From the IMG/VR virus record IMGVR_UViG_3300043444_000274, positions 1 through 27,630 of that record: a DNA stretch of 27,630 bases. One strand, given 5' to 3'. This document shows, in pieces, positions 1 through 8,820 of this stretch (positions within the stretch are counted from its first letter, which is position 1; each line of letters opens with the position of its first letter). The stretch is from a virus. Under the pieces are notes generated by a model, which saw only the letters and a program-made list of their open reading frames with translations, was not told the origin of the DNA and ran no database searches. A program made the position numbers and the translations under genes.

Positions 1-162
1 AAGCGCGTCGGCACTCACGCAATTGGCGTGGGAATTTATGACTACACAATGATGGGAATGCCGCAACGCGGTGTGATTGCCCAAGAAGTTGAAGCGGTGC
101 GACCTGACCTCGTCAAGCGTCACGCCAGTGGTTACTTGATGGTGAATTACGGAGGTCTGTGA
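1..162 (+). CDS. C-terminal end of a virion protein with an S74-type intramolecular chaperone domain (partial)
   Basis: The reading frame is open from the first base and stops with TGA at 160-162, giving 53 residues of a gene that starts outside the window. The segment GVIAQEVEAVRPDLV followed by SGYLMVNYGGL matches the end of the peptidase S74 (endosialidase chaperone) domain, which usually reads G-hydrophobic-x-A-Q-[DE]-V, P-[DE]-[AL]-V, then GY-x-x-V-x-Y. Such domains help trimeric phage fibres or spikes to fold and often cleave themselves off. The catalytic Ser/Lys region lies upstream and cannot be seen. The stop overlaps the next start (TGATG), so it sits in the late virion operon. The domain call is fairly sure; the identity of the full protein is unknown. 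Confidence 0.72.
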   Translation, partial: KRVGTHAIGVGIYDYTMMGMPQRGVIAQEVEAVRPDLVKRHASGYLMVNYGGL

Positions 163-530
163 TGAATGACGATTTGATGTTTGAGTACCTGGTCCAGATG
201 GGCCAAATGCGCCCCGAGGAAGCGGAGCTCAAGAAAAAGCAGGCGATGGTGGATGCCTTGCGCAAGAACTCCATGTCTCAAATGCAGGGCGAGATGGTCG
301 GCAAGCACTACGTTGCGCCAGGCATCGGCCAAGCCATCTCGCAGCTGGGTCAGGGCTACCTGGCCTCAAAGGCGCAGGGCGGCGTTGATCAGCAAATGCG
401 TGGCATGAACGATCGCCAACGCATGGCTCTTGAGCAGCTGCGCAAGCGTCGCATGACGCCCGCTGCGCCCATGAATAACGCTATGAACACCGAAGACTAC
501 GGCTTCGACATGCCAGGTTCTGGATATTGA
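162..530 (+). CDS. Small virion-associated protein, possible first ejection protein (122 aa)
   Basis: Encodes 122 residues. ATG 162 overlaps the preceding stop and lies 5 nt after a GGAGGT Shine-Dalgarno at 151-156; the in-frame GTG at 159 is too close to that site. The N-terminal half is charged and helical (PEEAELKKKQAMVDALRK). The middle is Gly/Gln-rich (GIGQAISQLGQGYLASKAQGG) and the tail is Met- and Arg-rich. I recognise no catalytic motif. It is followed by two larger proteins and then a tail fibre, which resembles the order of P22 genes 7-20-16-9, so a role as a small ejected internal protein is inferred from position only. Confidence 0.72.
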   Translation: MNDDLMFEYLVQMGQMRPEEAELKKKQAMVDALRKNSMSQMQGEMVGKHYVAPGIGQAISQLGQGYLASKAQGGVDQQMRGMNDRQRMALEQLRKRRMTPAAPMNNAMNTEDYGFDMPGSGY

Positions 531-532
531 TC

Positions 533-1780
533 ATGGTCGATTACACCTTGTTCAACAACGAGGAGGAGCAACCGCAAGTTGGCCTCTTAAAAAAGTCGAG
601 GGCGATGATTCAGTCGCCTGGCGGCGTTCTGTCAAATACAGTGCGGCCTAATCAAGGCGGCATGCTCCCCAACGCGATCGACGCGTATCGATCAAAAGCT
701 GCGCAGCTGTATGAGCAAGGCAGCGACCTCTACAACCAAGAGCCTGACTTTTCGCAGTTTCAAAAGTTTGCCAAGCAACGTGCCCAGCAGGGCGACGCGG
801 CTATGCTCAACGCGTTGGCAGCTCAGTTTGCAGGGGATAGCTTTGCCCCCGTGCAAGAGCAGTACCTCAAGAAGGCTGCCTCGTCACGCGACCCAATGAA
901 GATGGGCAGCGGCGTCATTACCGCTGAAGGCGAGTATCTGAAAGACCCAGAGGTCGCTCAGAACAAGAAAGCCGAGTTCTTGCTGCAGCAGGCCAAGGCC
1001 TACGAGACGATGGCCGCGACTGCTGAGACTGCTCGCGAGCGCATCGCAAGCGAACGCAAAGCGCGTGAGTTTGAGCAGATGTACAAGATGGAAATGTTGG
1101 GCTTGCGCCGTGACATGGCCGCTCAGAACTCTGGCGGCACATTCAGTCAGTCTGGTTTCACTCCAGACGGCAAGACGCTAGTCACCAACAAGACCGGCAT
1201 GAACTTTGTGCTGGATGTTGGCCCACAAGGTCAGCCCATCTACACGCCTTACGGCGGCGCGGCGATTCCAAAGGCCACGTTCGAAAAGAACGTCGGCGCT
1301 GCTCAGACCTTCCAAACCAAAGCAGACTCGTCTGATGCGCTGGTCAAGAAGATCGAGTCAAACCCTGACGCGTTTGGCATCACAGCTGCCGCGGTATCGC
1401 GGTTGCCTTCAGCCATTCAAGGCCGCGTCGGCGCCCAGCTGCTTAACGAAGACACGCTAAAGCTGCGTGCTGACGTACTGCGCCAGGCCGCGATGGAGAT
1501 CAGCGACATCTACGGCGCTGCTCAGTCAGTAGGCGAGGCGGCACGCGCTGCGACGTTCATTCCCGCTGCAGAAGATCCTCCGCAGATCGTCATGGAAAAG
1601 CTCAAAGCGGCTCGCGACTACGCACGCAGTAACGCGCAGGCGTTTGGCGGCGCGATCAACGATGCAGCGCGTAATCGCTCTGGCGGCTCACAGCCCCCAG
1701 GCGGTAGCGGTGGGTTGTCTGCGGATGAGCAGGCCGAGCTGGCGCGTTTGCGTGCAAAGCATAGAAAGACCACACCATGA
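533..1780 (+). CDS. Putative internal virion / DNA ejection protein (415 aa)
   Basis: Encodes about 415 residues from ATG 533; an in-frame TTG at 527 overlaps the upstream stop and could also start it, and neither has a strong ribosome site. Residues about 30-190 are highly helical and Ala/Gln/Lys/Glu-rich, suggesting a coiled coil (QQAKAYETMAATAETARER). The C-terminus is low complexity (SGGSQPPGGSGG) and ends in a charged helix. No enzymatic motif is visible. It lies second in the 122-415-589 aa series before the tail fibre, the place of a P22 gp20-like ejection protein. The next gene starts inside its stop (ATGA). Coding is certain; function is inferred from context. Confidence 0.8.
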   Translation: MVDYTLFNNEEEQPQVGLLKKSRAMIQSPGGVLSNTVRPNQGGMLPNAIDAYRSKAAQLYEQGSDLYNQEPDFSQFQKFAKQRAQQGDAAMLNALAAQFAGDSFAPVQEQYLKKAASSRDPMKMGSGVITAEGEYLKDPEVAQNKKAEFLLQQAKAYETMAATAETARERIASERKAREFEQMYKMEMLGLRRDMAAQNSGGTFSQSGFTPDGKTLVTNKTGMNFVLDVGPQGQPIYTPYGGAAIPKATFEKNVGAAQTFQTKADSSDALVKKIESNPDAFGITAAAVSRLPSAIQGRVGAQLLNEDTLKLRADVLRQAAMEISDIYGAAQSVGEAARAATFIPAAEDPPQIVMEKLKAARDYARSNAQAFGGAINDAARNRSGGSQPPGGSGGLSADEQAELARLRAKHRKTTP

Positions 1781-3546
1781 GCGAACGCCAAGAACTTGAA
1801 GAACTACGTCGCCTTGAGGAGCTTGAGCGCAAGCTCGCGTCTCAAGATCTTGGCGAAGTGCGAAAGCAAAAGGAACGCAGCCAGGCCAACGCATACGCTG
1901 GCCAGGATGTTGGCCAAATGGGCACGTTCATGCGCGGCCTGGGCGGTGCAAAGGCCGCTTTTGACGGCGCAGCGATGGGCCTCAAGGGCTTGTTTACGGA
2001 TCTGACGCCCGAAGACAAGGCGCTCTTAGAGCAGGGCAAAGCGTTCGTAAAGCAGGGCGACACAGCTGCAACAGTGGGCAACATCGCCGGCGAGATCGGC
2101 ATGCTTGCCGCGCCCTCAACTCGAGCTGTGCAGGGCGTGCAAGCCGCAAGCATGGCCGCCAAGGCTGTGCCCTATCTTGGCAAAGCACTGGCCGCCACGC
2201 GTACAGGCACAGGAGCAGCTGCGGCTGGTTCTGGCTTGGCATCGGCAGCCCTTGCACCAGAAGACCGCACCAGCGCCTTTTACGGCGGTGCAGCTGGCGG
2301 CGCTGTGGGTGACGTGGCCGGTCGCTTCCTGACCAAGACATTGGGCGGGGTTGTCTCTGACAAGGTATCGCCTGCCGCACGCGAGCTCATGGATCAAGGC
2401 GCCAATGTGCCAATGTGGAAGGCCACAGACGATGCAACGCGCACAGGCCGCGTTTTGCGTAACGTTGCCGAGCGTGCCAAAGCATTGCCAGTGGCCGGCG
2501 ACATCATCAAAGGCCAAGAGCGTGCCGGTGTCGAGTCCTGGAACAAGCTACTGCTGCGTGAGGCAACGCCACCCCAGCCCGTGCTTGACGATGCTGGCAG
2601 CGTTTTGCGCTGGGAGCGTCCTCCTGTCAAAGACGTTGGCTCCAAAGGTTTGCAAGAGCTGTCGGAGCGCTTTGACGAGGCCTACGGCGCGTTATACGGC
2701 AGCCGAGGCGTGCCTGTTGACGATCAATTCAACAAGCAAGTCGTTGAGCTCCTGCGCAACACCAAGGCCTATTTGCCTGGCGCGTCTGACGATGTTGCCG
2801 GCGCGGTACGCAAAGCCACAGACACGTTGGCTGGGTTGACTAGCCCAACGACTACACGCGCAGGCGGTGAAAGCGTTGGTAAGGGTGTTGTCAGCTCTCG
2901 GATCAAGACGCCGATCGTCACGACGGTTGAGCCTGGCCGAGAAGTCACGACACACGGCAACGTGAAAAAAGCTCTTGACGGTGTGAATGATTCGATCACA
3001 GCGGCTTGGAAAGCTGGCGACGCAGAAAAGGCCGAGGCTTTGACAGCGTTGCGTTCAACGATCGAGTCGTTGCGCTCAAGAGGTTTGCCTCCCGAGGTGG
3101 CGTCTGAAGCGGCGGAGATCAACAAGGCTTACGCCAAGTTCAAGACCGTCAGCCGTGCGGCTTCCATGTTAGGAGCTCAGAAAGAGGGCGGTGTGGTGAC
3201 GCCTGCCCAGCAGCTCAACGCCATCCGCGCCCGCGACAAGACGCCAGACAAGTCTGCGTTCTCACGCGGTGAAGCACCAGGCCAGCAACAAGCACTGACT
3301 GCCCAACAGGTTTATGGCAACACGTTGCCCGAAGTTGGTCCAGGCACTGCCGAGAAAATGATGCTTGTCGGTGGCTTTGGTTTGCCTATGGTCGGCATGG
3401 ACGCAGGCGCGTCTTTGTTGCTTGGCACGCAGGCAGGCCAGAACATGCTGATGGGCAAATATCCTGTCCAAGGCGCTGTACGAAAATATGGCCAAGAGTA
3501 TTTAATTCCGGCGCTGCGCAACTATGGCGCCGCGATGGGCAACTAG
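1777..3546 (+). CDS. Putative DNA ejection / membrane-penetrating internal virion protein (589 aa)
   Basis: Encodes 589 residues, with the start in a 4-base ATGA overlap with the previous gene. The N-terminal 40 residues form a charged helix (ERQELEELRRLEELERKL). Residues about 100-190 are rich in Ala and Gly with amphipathic or hydrophobic stretches (AGEIGMLAAPSTRAVQGVQ, FYGGAAGGAVGDVAGRFL), as in phage proteins that enter the host envelope with the DNA. A central charged region follows, and the last 80 residues have another Gly/Met-rich hydrophobic part (MMLVGGFGLPMVGMDAGAS). The largest of the three proteins just before the fibre, it matches the position of P22 gp16. No lytic transglycosylase motif was seen. 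Role inferred. Confidence 0.8.
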   Translation: MSERQELEELRRLEELERKLASQDLGEVRKQKERSQANAYAGQDVGQMGTFMRGLGGAKAAFDGAAMGLKGLFTDLTPEDKALLEQGKAFVKQGDTAATVGNIAGEIGMLAAPSTRAVQGVQAASMAAKAVPYLGKALAATRTGTGAAAAGSGLASAALAPEDRTSAFYGGAAGGAVGDVAGRFLTKTLGGVVSDKVSPAARELMDQGANVPMWKATDDATRTGRVLRNVAERAKALPVAGDIIKGQERAGVESWNKLLLREATPPQPVLDDAGSVLRWERPPVKDVGSKGLQELSERFDEAYGALYGSRGVPVDDQFNKQVVELLRNTKAYLPGASDDVAGAVRKATDTLAGLTSPTTTRAGGESVGKGVVSSRIKTPIVTTVEPGREVTTHGNVKKALDGVNDSITAAWKAGDAEKAEALTALRSTIESLRSRGLPPEVASEAAEINKAYAKFKTVSRAASMLGAQKEGGVVTPAQQLNAIRARDKTPDKSAFSRGEAPGQQQALTAQQVYGNTLPEVGPGTAEKMMLVGGFGLPMVGMDAGASLLLGTQAGQNMLMGKYPVQGAVRKYGQEYLIPALRNYGAAMGN

Positions 3547-3555
3547 GAGTAACAC

Positions 3556-6153
3556 ATGCCACGCAACGCATCCGGCGTCTACACGCTACCCGCAGGAAAC
3601 CCGGTCGTACCGGGCACAGTCATCGACGCCGCCTGGGCGAACGACACGCTGGAGGACTTGGCCAACGAGGTCACGAACTCGCTGTCGCGCACTGGCGCCG
3701 GCGGCATGCTGGCTCCCTTTCGTATCGCTGACGGCAACGTCACAGGCCCTGGCCTGGCATACCTGAACGAGACCAACTCTGGCCTGTACAGGTCTGGCGC
3801 CGGCTCAGTCTGGATGTCAATCCTCGGCGTCAACACCGCCCAGTTCTCGACTGTCGGCGTGACGATTCCTTCAGGCAAGGCGCTGACAGCTCAAGGCAAC
3901 GCAAGCGTCACTGGCACGCTTGCTGTGGGTGGTGCGACTACCTTGGCCTCTACTTTGGCCGTGACTGGTGCTCTTACCGCAACAGGTGGCGTTCTTGGCA
4001 ACATCACCGCAGGCTCTGGCACATCGACGTTCAACAACGTCACGATCAACGGCAACCTGGACATGGACGCCGGCAGCTCCGGCACGATCACCAACCTGCC
4101 CAACCCAACAAACCCAGGCGACGCGGCCAACAAGGCCTACGTTGACGCGCAGGACGCGCTGCGCCTGGCACTGACGGGCGGCACGATGACTGGCGTCATT
4201 GCCATGTCAAACAACAAGGTCACGGGCGTGGCGACGCCTACCGCTGACCAGGATGCAGCCAACAAGGCCTACGTTGACAACATCGCCCAGGGCATCGATG
4301 CGAAGGCATCCTGCCGCGCTGCGACGACGGCCAACATCACGCTGTCAGGCAACCAGACGATCGACGGCGTGGCCGTGATCGCAGGCGATCGCGTGCTGGT
4401 CAAGAACCAGTCAAGCGCAGCTGAGAACGGCATCTATGTCGCAGCTGTGAGCACCTGGTCGCGTGCATCTGATGCCAACACCTGGGACGAGCTCGTCGCT
4501 GCTTACACGTTCATTGAGAGCGGCACAGACAACGGCAGCAACGGCTTCATCTGCACGATCGCACCAGGCGGCACGTTAGGCGTCACAGCTGTGACCTGGG
4601 CCCAGTTTTCTGGCGCTGGTCAGATCCTGGCCGGCACGGGCATGAGCAAGACCGGCAACACACTCAACGTGAACACCGCCTCGAGCTCGCGCATCGTTGT
4701 CGGTGCTGACGAGATCGACCTGGCCACCACCGGCGTGACTGCTAACACCTACAAGTCGGTGACGGTTGACCAGTGGGGCCGCGTGACTGGCGGCACAAAC
4801 CCGACGACTTTGGCCGGCTTTGGCATTGGCGACGCGTACACACAGGCACAGACTGACTCGCTGCTTGCGGCCAAGCTCTCAACGTCTGGCGGCACGATGT
4901 CTGGTGTCATCGCGATGGGCGCCAACAAGATCACCGGCCTGGCTGATCCAACGAATGCCCAGGACGCGGCCACCAAGACCTACATCGACACGATCTTTGG
5001 CTCGACGACTACGGCTGCTGCGTCTGCAGCTGCTGCAGCGGCGTCTGCCTCGGCTGCCTCTACATCGGCCTCAAACGCCTCGAGCAGCGCGTCTTCTGCA
5101 TCTGCATCGGCGTCAGCTGCTGCCGCCTCTTTCGACTCGTTTGACGATCGCTACCTAGGCGCCAAGGCATCTGACCCAACGGTGGACAACGACGGCAACC
5201 CTCTGCTGACTGGTGCGCTGTATTGGAACACCACCAGCAACGTGATGAAGGTCTATGACGGCGCTGCTTGGATCGCGGCTTACTTGCCCGCCTCTGGTTA
5301 CGCACAGCTGGCCGCGACCAACACATTCACGGCCAACCAGATCATCAGCGCCAACACAGCAAGCGCAGCTTTGAGCATCACTCAAGCAGGCTCTGGCAAC
5401 GCGCTGTACATCGAGGACGTGGCTGCTGACGCGACGCCGTTTGTGGTGTCTTCCACTGGTGCTGTCGGTATCGGAACAACGACACCTGACAACGTGACGT
5501 CTGCCGGCATCGCGTTGGTCTCAAACGACGGTTACTACCCACAGGTGGTCAACCGCAACAAGACCAACGACCCCAACGCGTCTTACATGGTGTTCGACAA
5601 GGACCGCGCTGGCGCGATCGTCCAGAGCGGCGACAACTTAGGCAACATCATCTGGCGCTCGTTTGACGGCACAAGCTACTTGCAGTCCGCAGCCATCATT
5701 GGCTACTCAGACGGCACGCCTGGCACAAACGACGTGCCTGGTGCTCTGGTGTTCTTCACAACTGCTGACGGCGCTTCTGCACCGACTGAGCGCTTGCGCA
5801 TCACCAACGCCGGCACGATCACATTGGCCAACGACTACAAAGAGAACGTCGTCACAGCCAACACCTCGACCGCGTACACGATCGCGATCAGCGGCGGCAC
5901 TGTGCAGATCTTGACGCTGACAGGCAACTGCACCTTCACGTTCCCAACTGCCACGGCAGGCAAGTCATTCACGCTGCTGCTCAAGCAAGACGGTACGGGC
6001 TCGCGCACGGTGACATGGCCTGCCGCGGTGAAGTGGCCAGGCGGCACAGCACCAACGATCACTTCAACTGCGTCAAAGCTGGACAAGTATGTGTTCACGG
6101 CTGACGGCACAAACTGGTACGGCAGCAACGCTGGCCAGAACTACACAGTGTGA
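3556..6153 (+). CDS. Phage tail fibre protein (865 aa)
   Basis: Encodes 865 residues; ATG 3556 follows GGAGT with good spacing. The N-terminus (MPRNASGVYTLPAGNPVVPG, then a WANDTLEDLANEVTNSLSR segment) is the attachment domain seen in many short-tailed phage fibres. Next come beta-rich repeats with two GGTM[TS]GVIAM modules, each followed by a [DN]AA[NT]K-[AT]-Y-[VI]-D segment, typical of fibre shafts. Residues about 480-530 are almost pure Ala/Ser, a flexible or coiled linker. A VGIGTTTP element and a C-terminal beta domain (TFTFPTATAGKSFTLLLKQD) are common in fibre tips. It probably adsorbs the virion to the cell surface. No S74 domain is present at its own C-terminus. Confidence 0.93.
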   Translation: MPRNASGVYTLPAGNPVVPGTVIDAAWANDTLEDLANEVTNSLSRTGAGGMLAPFRIADGNVTGPGLAYLNETNSGLYRSGAGSVWMSILGVNTAQFSTVGVTIPSGKALTAQGNASVTGTLAVGGATTLASTLAVTGALTATGGVLGNITAGSGTSTFNNVTINGNLDMDAGSSGTITNLPNPTNPGDAANKAYVDAQDALRLALTGGTMTGVIAMSNNKVTGVATPTADQDAANKAYVDNIAQGIDAKASCRAATTANITLSGNQTIDGVAVIAGDRVLVKNQSSAAENGIYVAAVSTWSRASDANTWDELVAAYTFIESGTDNGSNGFICTIAPGGTLGVTAVTWAQFSGAGQILAGTGMSKTGNTLNVNTASSSRIVVGADEIDLATTGVTANTYKSVTVDQWGRVTGGTNPTTLAGFGIGDAYTQAQTDSLLAAKLSTSGGTMSGVIAMGANKITGLADPTNAQDAATKTYIDTIFGSTTTAAASAAAAAASASAASTSASNASSSASSASASASAAAASFDSFDDRYLGAKASDPTVDNDGNPLLTGALYWNTTSNVMKVYDGAAWIAAYLPASGYAQLAATNTFTANQIISANTASAALSITQAGSGNALYIEDVAADATPFVVSSTGAVGIGTTTPDNVTSAGIALVSNDGYYPQVVNRNKTNDPNASYMVFDKDRAGAIVQSGDNLGNIIWRSFDGTSYLQSAAIIGYSDGTPGTNDVPGALVFFTTADGASAPTERLRITNAGTITLANDYKENVVTANTSTAYTIAISGGTVQILTLTGNCTFTFPTATAGKSFTLLLKQDGTGSRTVTWPAAVKWPGGTAPTITSTASKLDKYVFTADGTNWYGSNAGQNYTV
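4123..4278 (+). repeat. 24-bp direct repeat within the tail fibre gene
   Basis: The 24 bases at 4123-4146 recur at 4255-4278 with one difference; both encode AANKAYVD and mark successive shaft modules. A more diverged third copy, encoding DAATKTYIDT, lies near 4965-4990. This looks like duplication of a fibre shaft unit. Confidence 0.75.
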
Positions 6154-6161
6154 GGTGACTG

Positions 6162-8126
6162 ATGTTTAGCTCAAACAGCTCTCAGGTATCAAACGCCGCC
6201 AACTACATTGAGGATGTGTTCAGCACATACCTCTATACAGGCAACGGCTCTACACAGACCATCACCAATGGCATTGATTTGTCTACTAAGGGTGGTTTGG
6301 TTTGGTTGAAATCGAGAAGTCAAGTTGCATCGCACGGATGGTTTGACACCTTAAGAGGTGCAAATAATCAATTGATTTCCGACTCTACTGCCGCCGCCCA
6401 AGCGGTAAGTTCCAGATTGGATGCGTTTACGTCTTCTGGATTTACGTTGGGAACTTATGGCTCGTTAAATGGTTCTGGTTCTACTTACGCCTCATGGACA
6501 TTCCGCAAGCAACCAAAGTTCTTTGATGTGGTGACTTGGACAGGGAATAATGCAACAAGTAGACAAATAAGCCATTCATTAGGAAGTGTCCCGGGGTGCA
6601 TTATTGTTAAATGCACTTCAAATGCGGCAAACTGGGTTGTTTATCACAGAAGTCTATCAACTGATTCTGGCACTGTTGATAGCAACAACTTAGTATTAAA
6701 TTCAACAGGCGCACAATCTGGTGGTGCTTGTTTTGGCGATGACCAGTATCAAACTTCAACTTACTTCACTTTAGGAAGACTTGGTTCTGGCTTTAATGAC
6801 ACATTCAATCGTTCTGGTTACACTTATGTCGCCTACCTATTCGCCCATGACGCAGGAGGCTTTGGTCTGACTGGAACAGACAATGTGATTTCGTGTGGGT
6901 CGTTTACTACTGATTCAGGTGGTAACTTTTCTGTGTCTTTGGGGTATGAGCCTCAGTTAGTGCTTGTAAAAAGAACTGATGCAACACAAAACTGGTTTAT
7001 TGCAGACACAATGAGAGGTTTTTCTCAGTCACAATTTGCAACATTAAATCCAAACTTATCTGCTGCTGAAACAGCTAACAACAGCAACTATATTTCACCA
7101 AATGCAACTGGTTTTGGAAGCATTGGAAATCAATTCCTTTCTGGTTCAGCAACCTACATCTACATAGCCATTCGTAGAGGCCCTATGAAAGTGCCTACGA
7201 GTGGGACGAGTGTGTTTGCGCCTGTTGCGGCAAACAATACGCAAGGCACAAAGAACACAACAGGCTTTCCTGTTGATTTGCAGCTTCAAGCATGGCGTGA
7301 TGGTGTTAATGCAAAAATTGCTGTTGACAGGTTGCGCGGTGTATCAACTAACGCAACAAATGGCGAAAAGTATTTAGTAACTAATACAACTGCGGCAGAA
7401 GTTGCAGGTACAAGTTTGACGCAATATTGGGACAATACTGGGTTTCAAACAGCATTGGGTTGGGCTAGTTTTTCAAATGTTTATTGGAATTTTGGGCGTG
7501 CCCCCGGTTTCATGGATGTGGTTTGCTATACAGGGACGGGAAGTGCAACGACTGTGTCGCATAACTTAGGTGTTGCGCCAGAACTCATTATTACCAAGAA
7601 AAGAAGTTCTACTGAGTCATGGTGGACATGGTGTAACTATGCGCCTAACTCAACAAATGGAAATTATGCAAACGCCTTAAATGCAACATGGGCTTACGAT
7701 AATCAAGGCACATCTATTTGGGGTTCTACAGTTACACGCACATCAGCCGCATATTCTGTTGGTTCAGTTCAAGAGGTTAATGGGTATGGTATTACCTATG
7801 TTGCCTACCTATTTGCCACTTGTGCAGGTGTTTCCAAAGTAGGCTCATACACAGGTACGGGCGCAACTCAAACTATCGCCTGCGGCTTCACAGGTGGTGC
7901 AAGGTTTGTATTAGTCAAGCGCACAGACAGCACAGGCGACTGGTACGTCTGGGACACAGCCCGTGGCATGGTTTCAGGTACTGACCCGTCGTTACTTCTA
8001 AACAGCACAGCTGCTGAAGTTAACGCCAACAGCATCTACACCACAACAGGTGGCTTCCAGATCGTCAGCACAGCCGCAGGCATCAATGCCTCTGGCGGCA
8101 CTTACATCTTCTTGGCAATCGCATAA
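6162..8126 (+). CDS. Repeat-built tail fibre / receptor-binding protein, DUF7483-like (654 aa)
   Basis: Encodes 654 residues, with GAGGTG just before ATG 6162. It is made of diverged beta-rich modules with recurring elements: YTGNGSTQTI, VVTWTGNNATSRQISHSLG, VVCYTGTGSATTVSHNLG and SYTGTGATQTIACGF; then hydrophobic lines such as LVLVKRTDATQNWF and FVLVKRTDSTGDWYVWDTARG; and closing lines such as TYVAYLFA, TYIYIAIRRG and TYIFLAIA. This pattern fits the DUF7483 proteins of environmental phages, usually thought to be fibre or adhesin subunits. Bases about 6250-7840 are clearly AT-richer, with different codon use from both ends of the gene and from neighbours, which suggests exchange of the central part. 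It lies between the main fibre and a tail assembly chaperone. Role inferred. Confidence 0.85.
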   Translation: MFSSNSSQVSNAANYIEDVFSTYLYTGNGSTQTITNGIDLSTKGGLVWLKSRSQVASHGWFDTLRGANNQLISDSTAAAQAVSSRLDAFTSSGFTLGTYGSLNGSGSTYASWTFRKQPKFFDVVTWTGNNATSRQISHSLGSVPGCIIVKCTSNAANWVVYHRSLSTDSGTVDSNNLVLNSTGAQSGGACFGDDQYQTSTYFTLGRLGSGFNDTFNRSGYTYVAYLFAHDAGGFGLTGTDNVISCGSFTTDSGGNFSVSLGYEPQLVLVKRTDATQNWFIADTMRGFSQSQFATLNPNLSAAETANNSNYISPNATGFGSIGNQFLSGSATYIYIAIRRGPMKVPTSGTSVFAPVAANNTQGTKNTTGFPVDLQLQAWRDGVNAKIAVDRLRGVSTNATNGEKYLVTNTTAAEVAGTSLTQYWDNTGFQTALGWASFSNVYWNFGRAPGFMDVVCYTGTGSATTVSHNLGVAPELIITKKRSSTESWWTWCNYAPNSTNGNYANALNATWAYDNQGTSIWGSTVTRTSAAYSVGSVQEVNGYGITYVAYLFATCAGVSKVGSYTGTGATQTIACGFTGGARFVLVKRTDSTGDWYVWDTARGMVSGTDPSLLLNSTAAEVNANSIYTTTGGFQIVSTAAGINASGGTYIFLAIA

Positions 8127-8135
8127 AGGAACATC

Positions 8136-8582
8136 ATGCAAGTAAGAATCAGAGAAACAGGCGCGGTCATGTACGAGGGCGAGTTCCGCGCTCTGCATGC
8201 CAACACATCATTCCCCGCGCAATTGAGCGAGCAGCTCATCAACGACATGGGCGCGGACATCGTGTTTCAAGGCCCTCAGGCACAGCCCACGCGCTACCAG
8301 GTCGCGTTTGCCGATGGCGTCGAGCAGATCGATGGCAAGTGGTTCACCAAGCACAGCGTGAGCGACATCGATGACCAGGCCAAGGCCGCGCTCGACACTA
8401 CGCAAGCAGCGTCGGTCAGGTCTACGCGCAACACGCGCCTGTCTGAGTGCGACTGGACGCAAGTGGCGGACGCGCCGGTAGACAAGGCGGCTTGGGCGAC
8501 CTACCGCCAAGCTCTGCGTGACATCAGCTCGCAGACGGGGTTCCCTTGGGACATTCAGTGGCCAGAAGCACCGACTGCCTGA
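8136..8582 (+). CDS. Phage tail assembly chaperone protein (148 aa)
   Basis: Encodes 148 residues; AAGGA lies 5-6 nt before ATG 8136. The C-terminal 50 residues carry the signature R-x-x-RN-x-[RL]-L-x-[EA]-CDWTQ, DAP-x-x-x-x-x-WA-x-YRQALRDI, GFPW-x-I-x-WP, typical of the Phage_tail_APC family, whose members sit directly after tail fibre genes and are believed to help fibres fold or attach. The N-terminal half (RIRETGAVMYEGEFRALHAN) is the usual variable part. It is the last gene of the virion operon; a candidate promoter for the lysis unit overlaps its stop codon. Confidence 0.87.
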   Translation: MQVRIRETGAVMYEGEFRALHANTSFPAQLSEQLINDMGADIVFQGPQAQPTRYQVAFADGVEQIDGKWFTKHSVSDIDDQAKAALDTTQAASVRSTRNTRLSECDWTQVADAPVDKAAWATYRQALRDISSQTGFPWDIQWPEAPTA

Positions 8583-8596
8583 TGCGATAATCGCAC
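8581..8596 (+). promoter_or_regulatory. Candidate late promoter (extended -10) before the lysis unit
   Basis: GATGCGATAATCGCAC overlaps the stop of the tail chaperone gene. TGC-GATAAT at 8583-8591 is an extended -10 element (TGn plus 5 of 6 consensus bases), with no clear -35. The same 16-mer with two changes recurs at 27526-27541 before the expected capsid gene. TGCGAT-A-ATCGCA is also a perfect odd palindrome here, so a regulator might bind. Transcription would start near 8598, leaving a leader of about 46 nt before the gene at 8644. Confidence 0.55.
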
Positions 8597-8643
8597 GACA
8601 TAACTAGAACATCATCAACCCACGACGCCTACGAAAGAATCAA

Positions 8644-8820
8644 ATGGAAATTTCAATTCAACTCGAGCTGAACGAAGTCAACGCGGTACTGGACGCGATC
8701 GGGGCACTCCCGACAAGCACCAACACCTGGCCCATCGCGGCCAAGATCCGCGCCCAGGCAGAGGTCCAGCTCCCAAGGAATGAAGAAGGGGCGGGCGATG
8801 AAGGAAGTACCACTGACTGA
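8644..8820 (+). CDS. Small conserved-looking phage protein of unknown function (58 aa)
   Basis: Encodes 58 residues from ATG 8644, the first start codon after the candidate promoter. It begins with an amphipathic segment, MEISIQLELNEVNAVLDAIG, followed by LPTSTNTWPIAAKIRAQAE, and ends with an acidic, Gly/Ser/Thr-rich tail. Soluble, without Cys or membrane segment. I recall similar short proteins beside lysis genes in environmental phages, but no function is known to me. Its end overlaps the next gene in another frame. Confidence 0.7.
   Translation: MEISIQLELNEVNAVLDAIGALPTSTNTWPIAAKIRAQAEVQLPRNEEGAGDEGSTTD

Noticed and set aside
5000-5130. CRISPR-like or tandem DNA repeat in the Ala/Ser-rich part of the tail fibre
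   Set aside because: The repetition is from GCN/TCN codons for a linker; there are no equal repeat-spacer units. No CRISPR array was found anywhere in the window.
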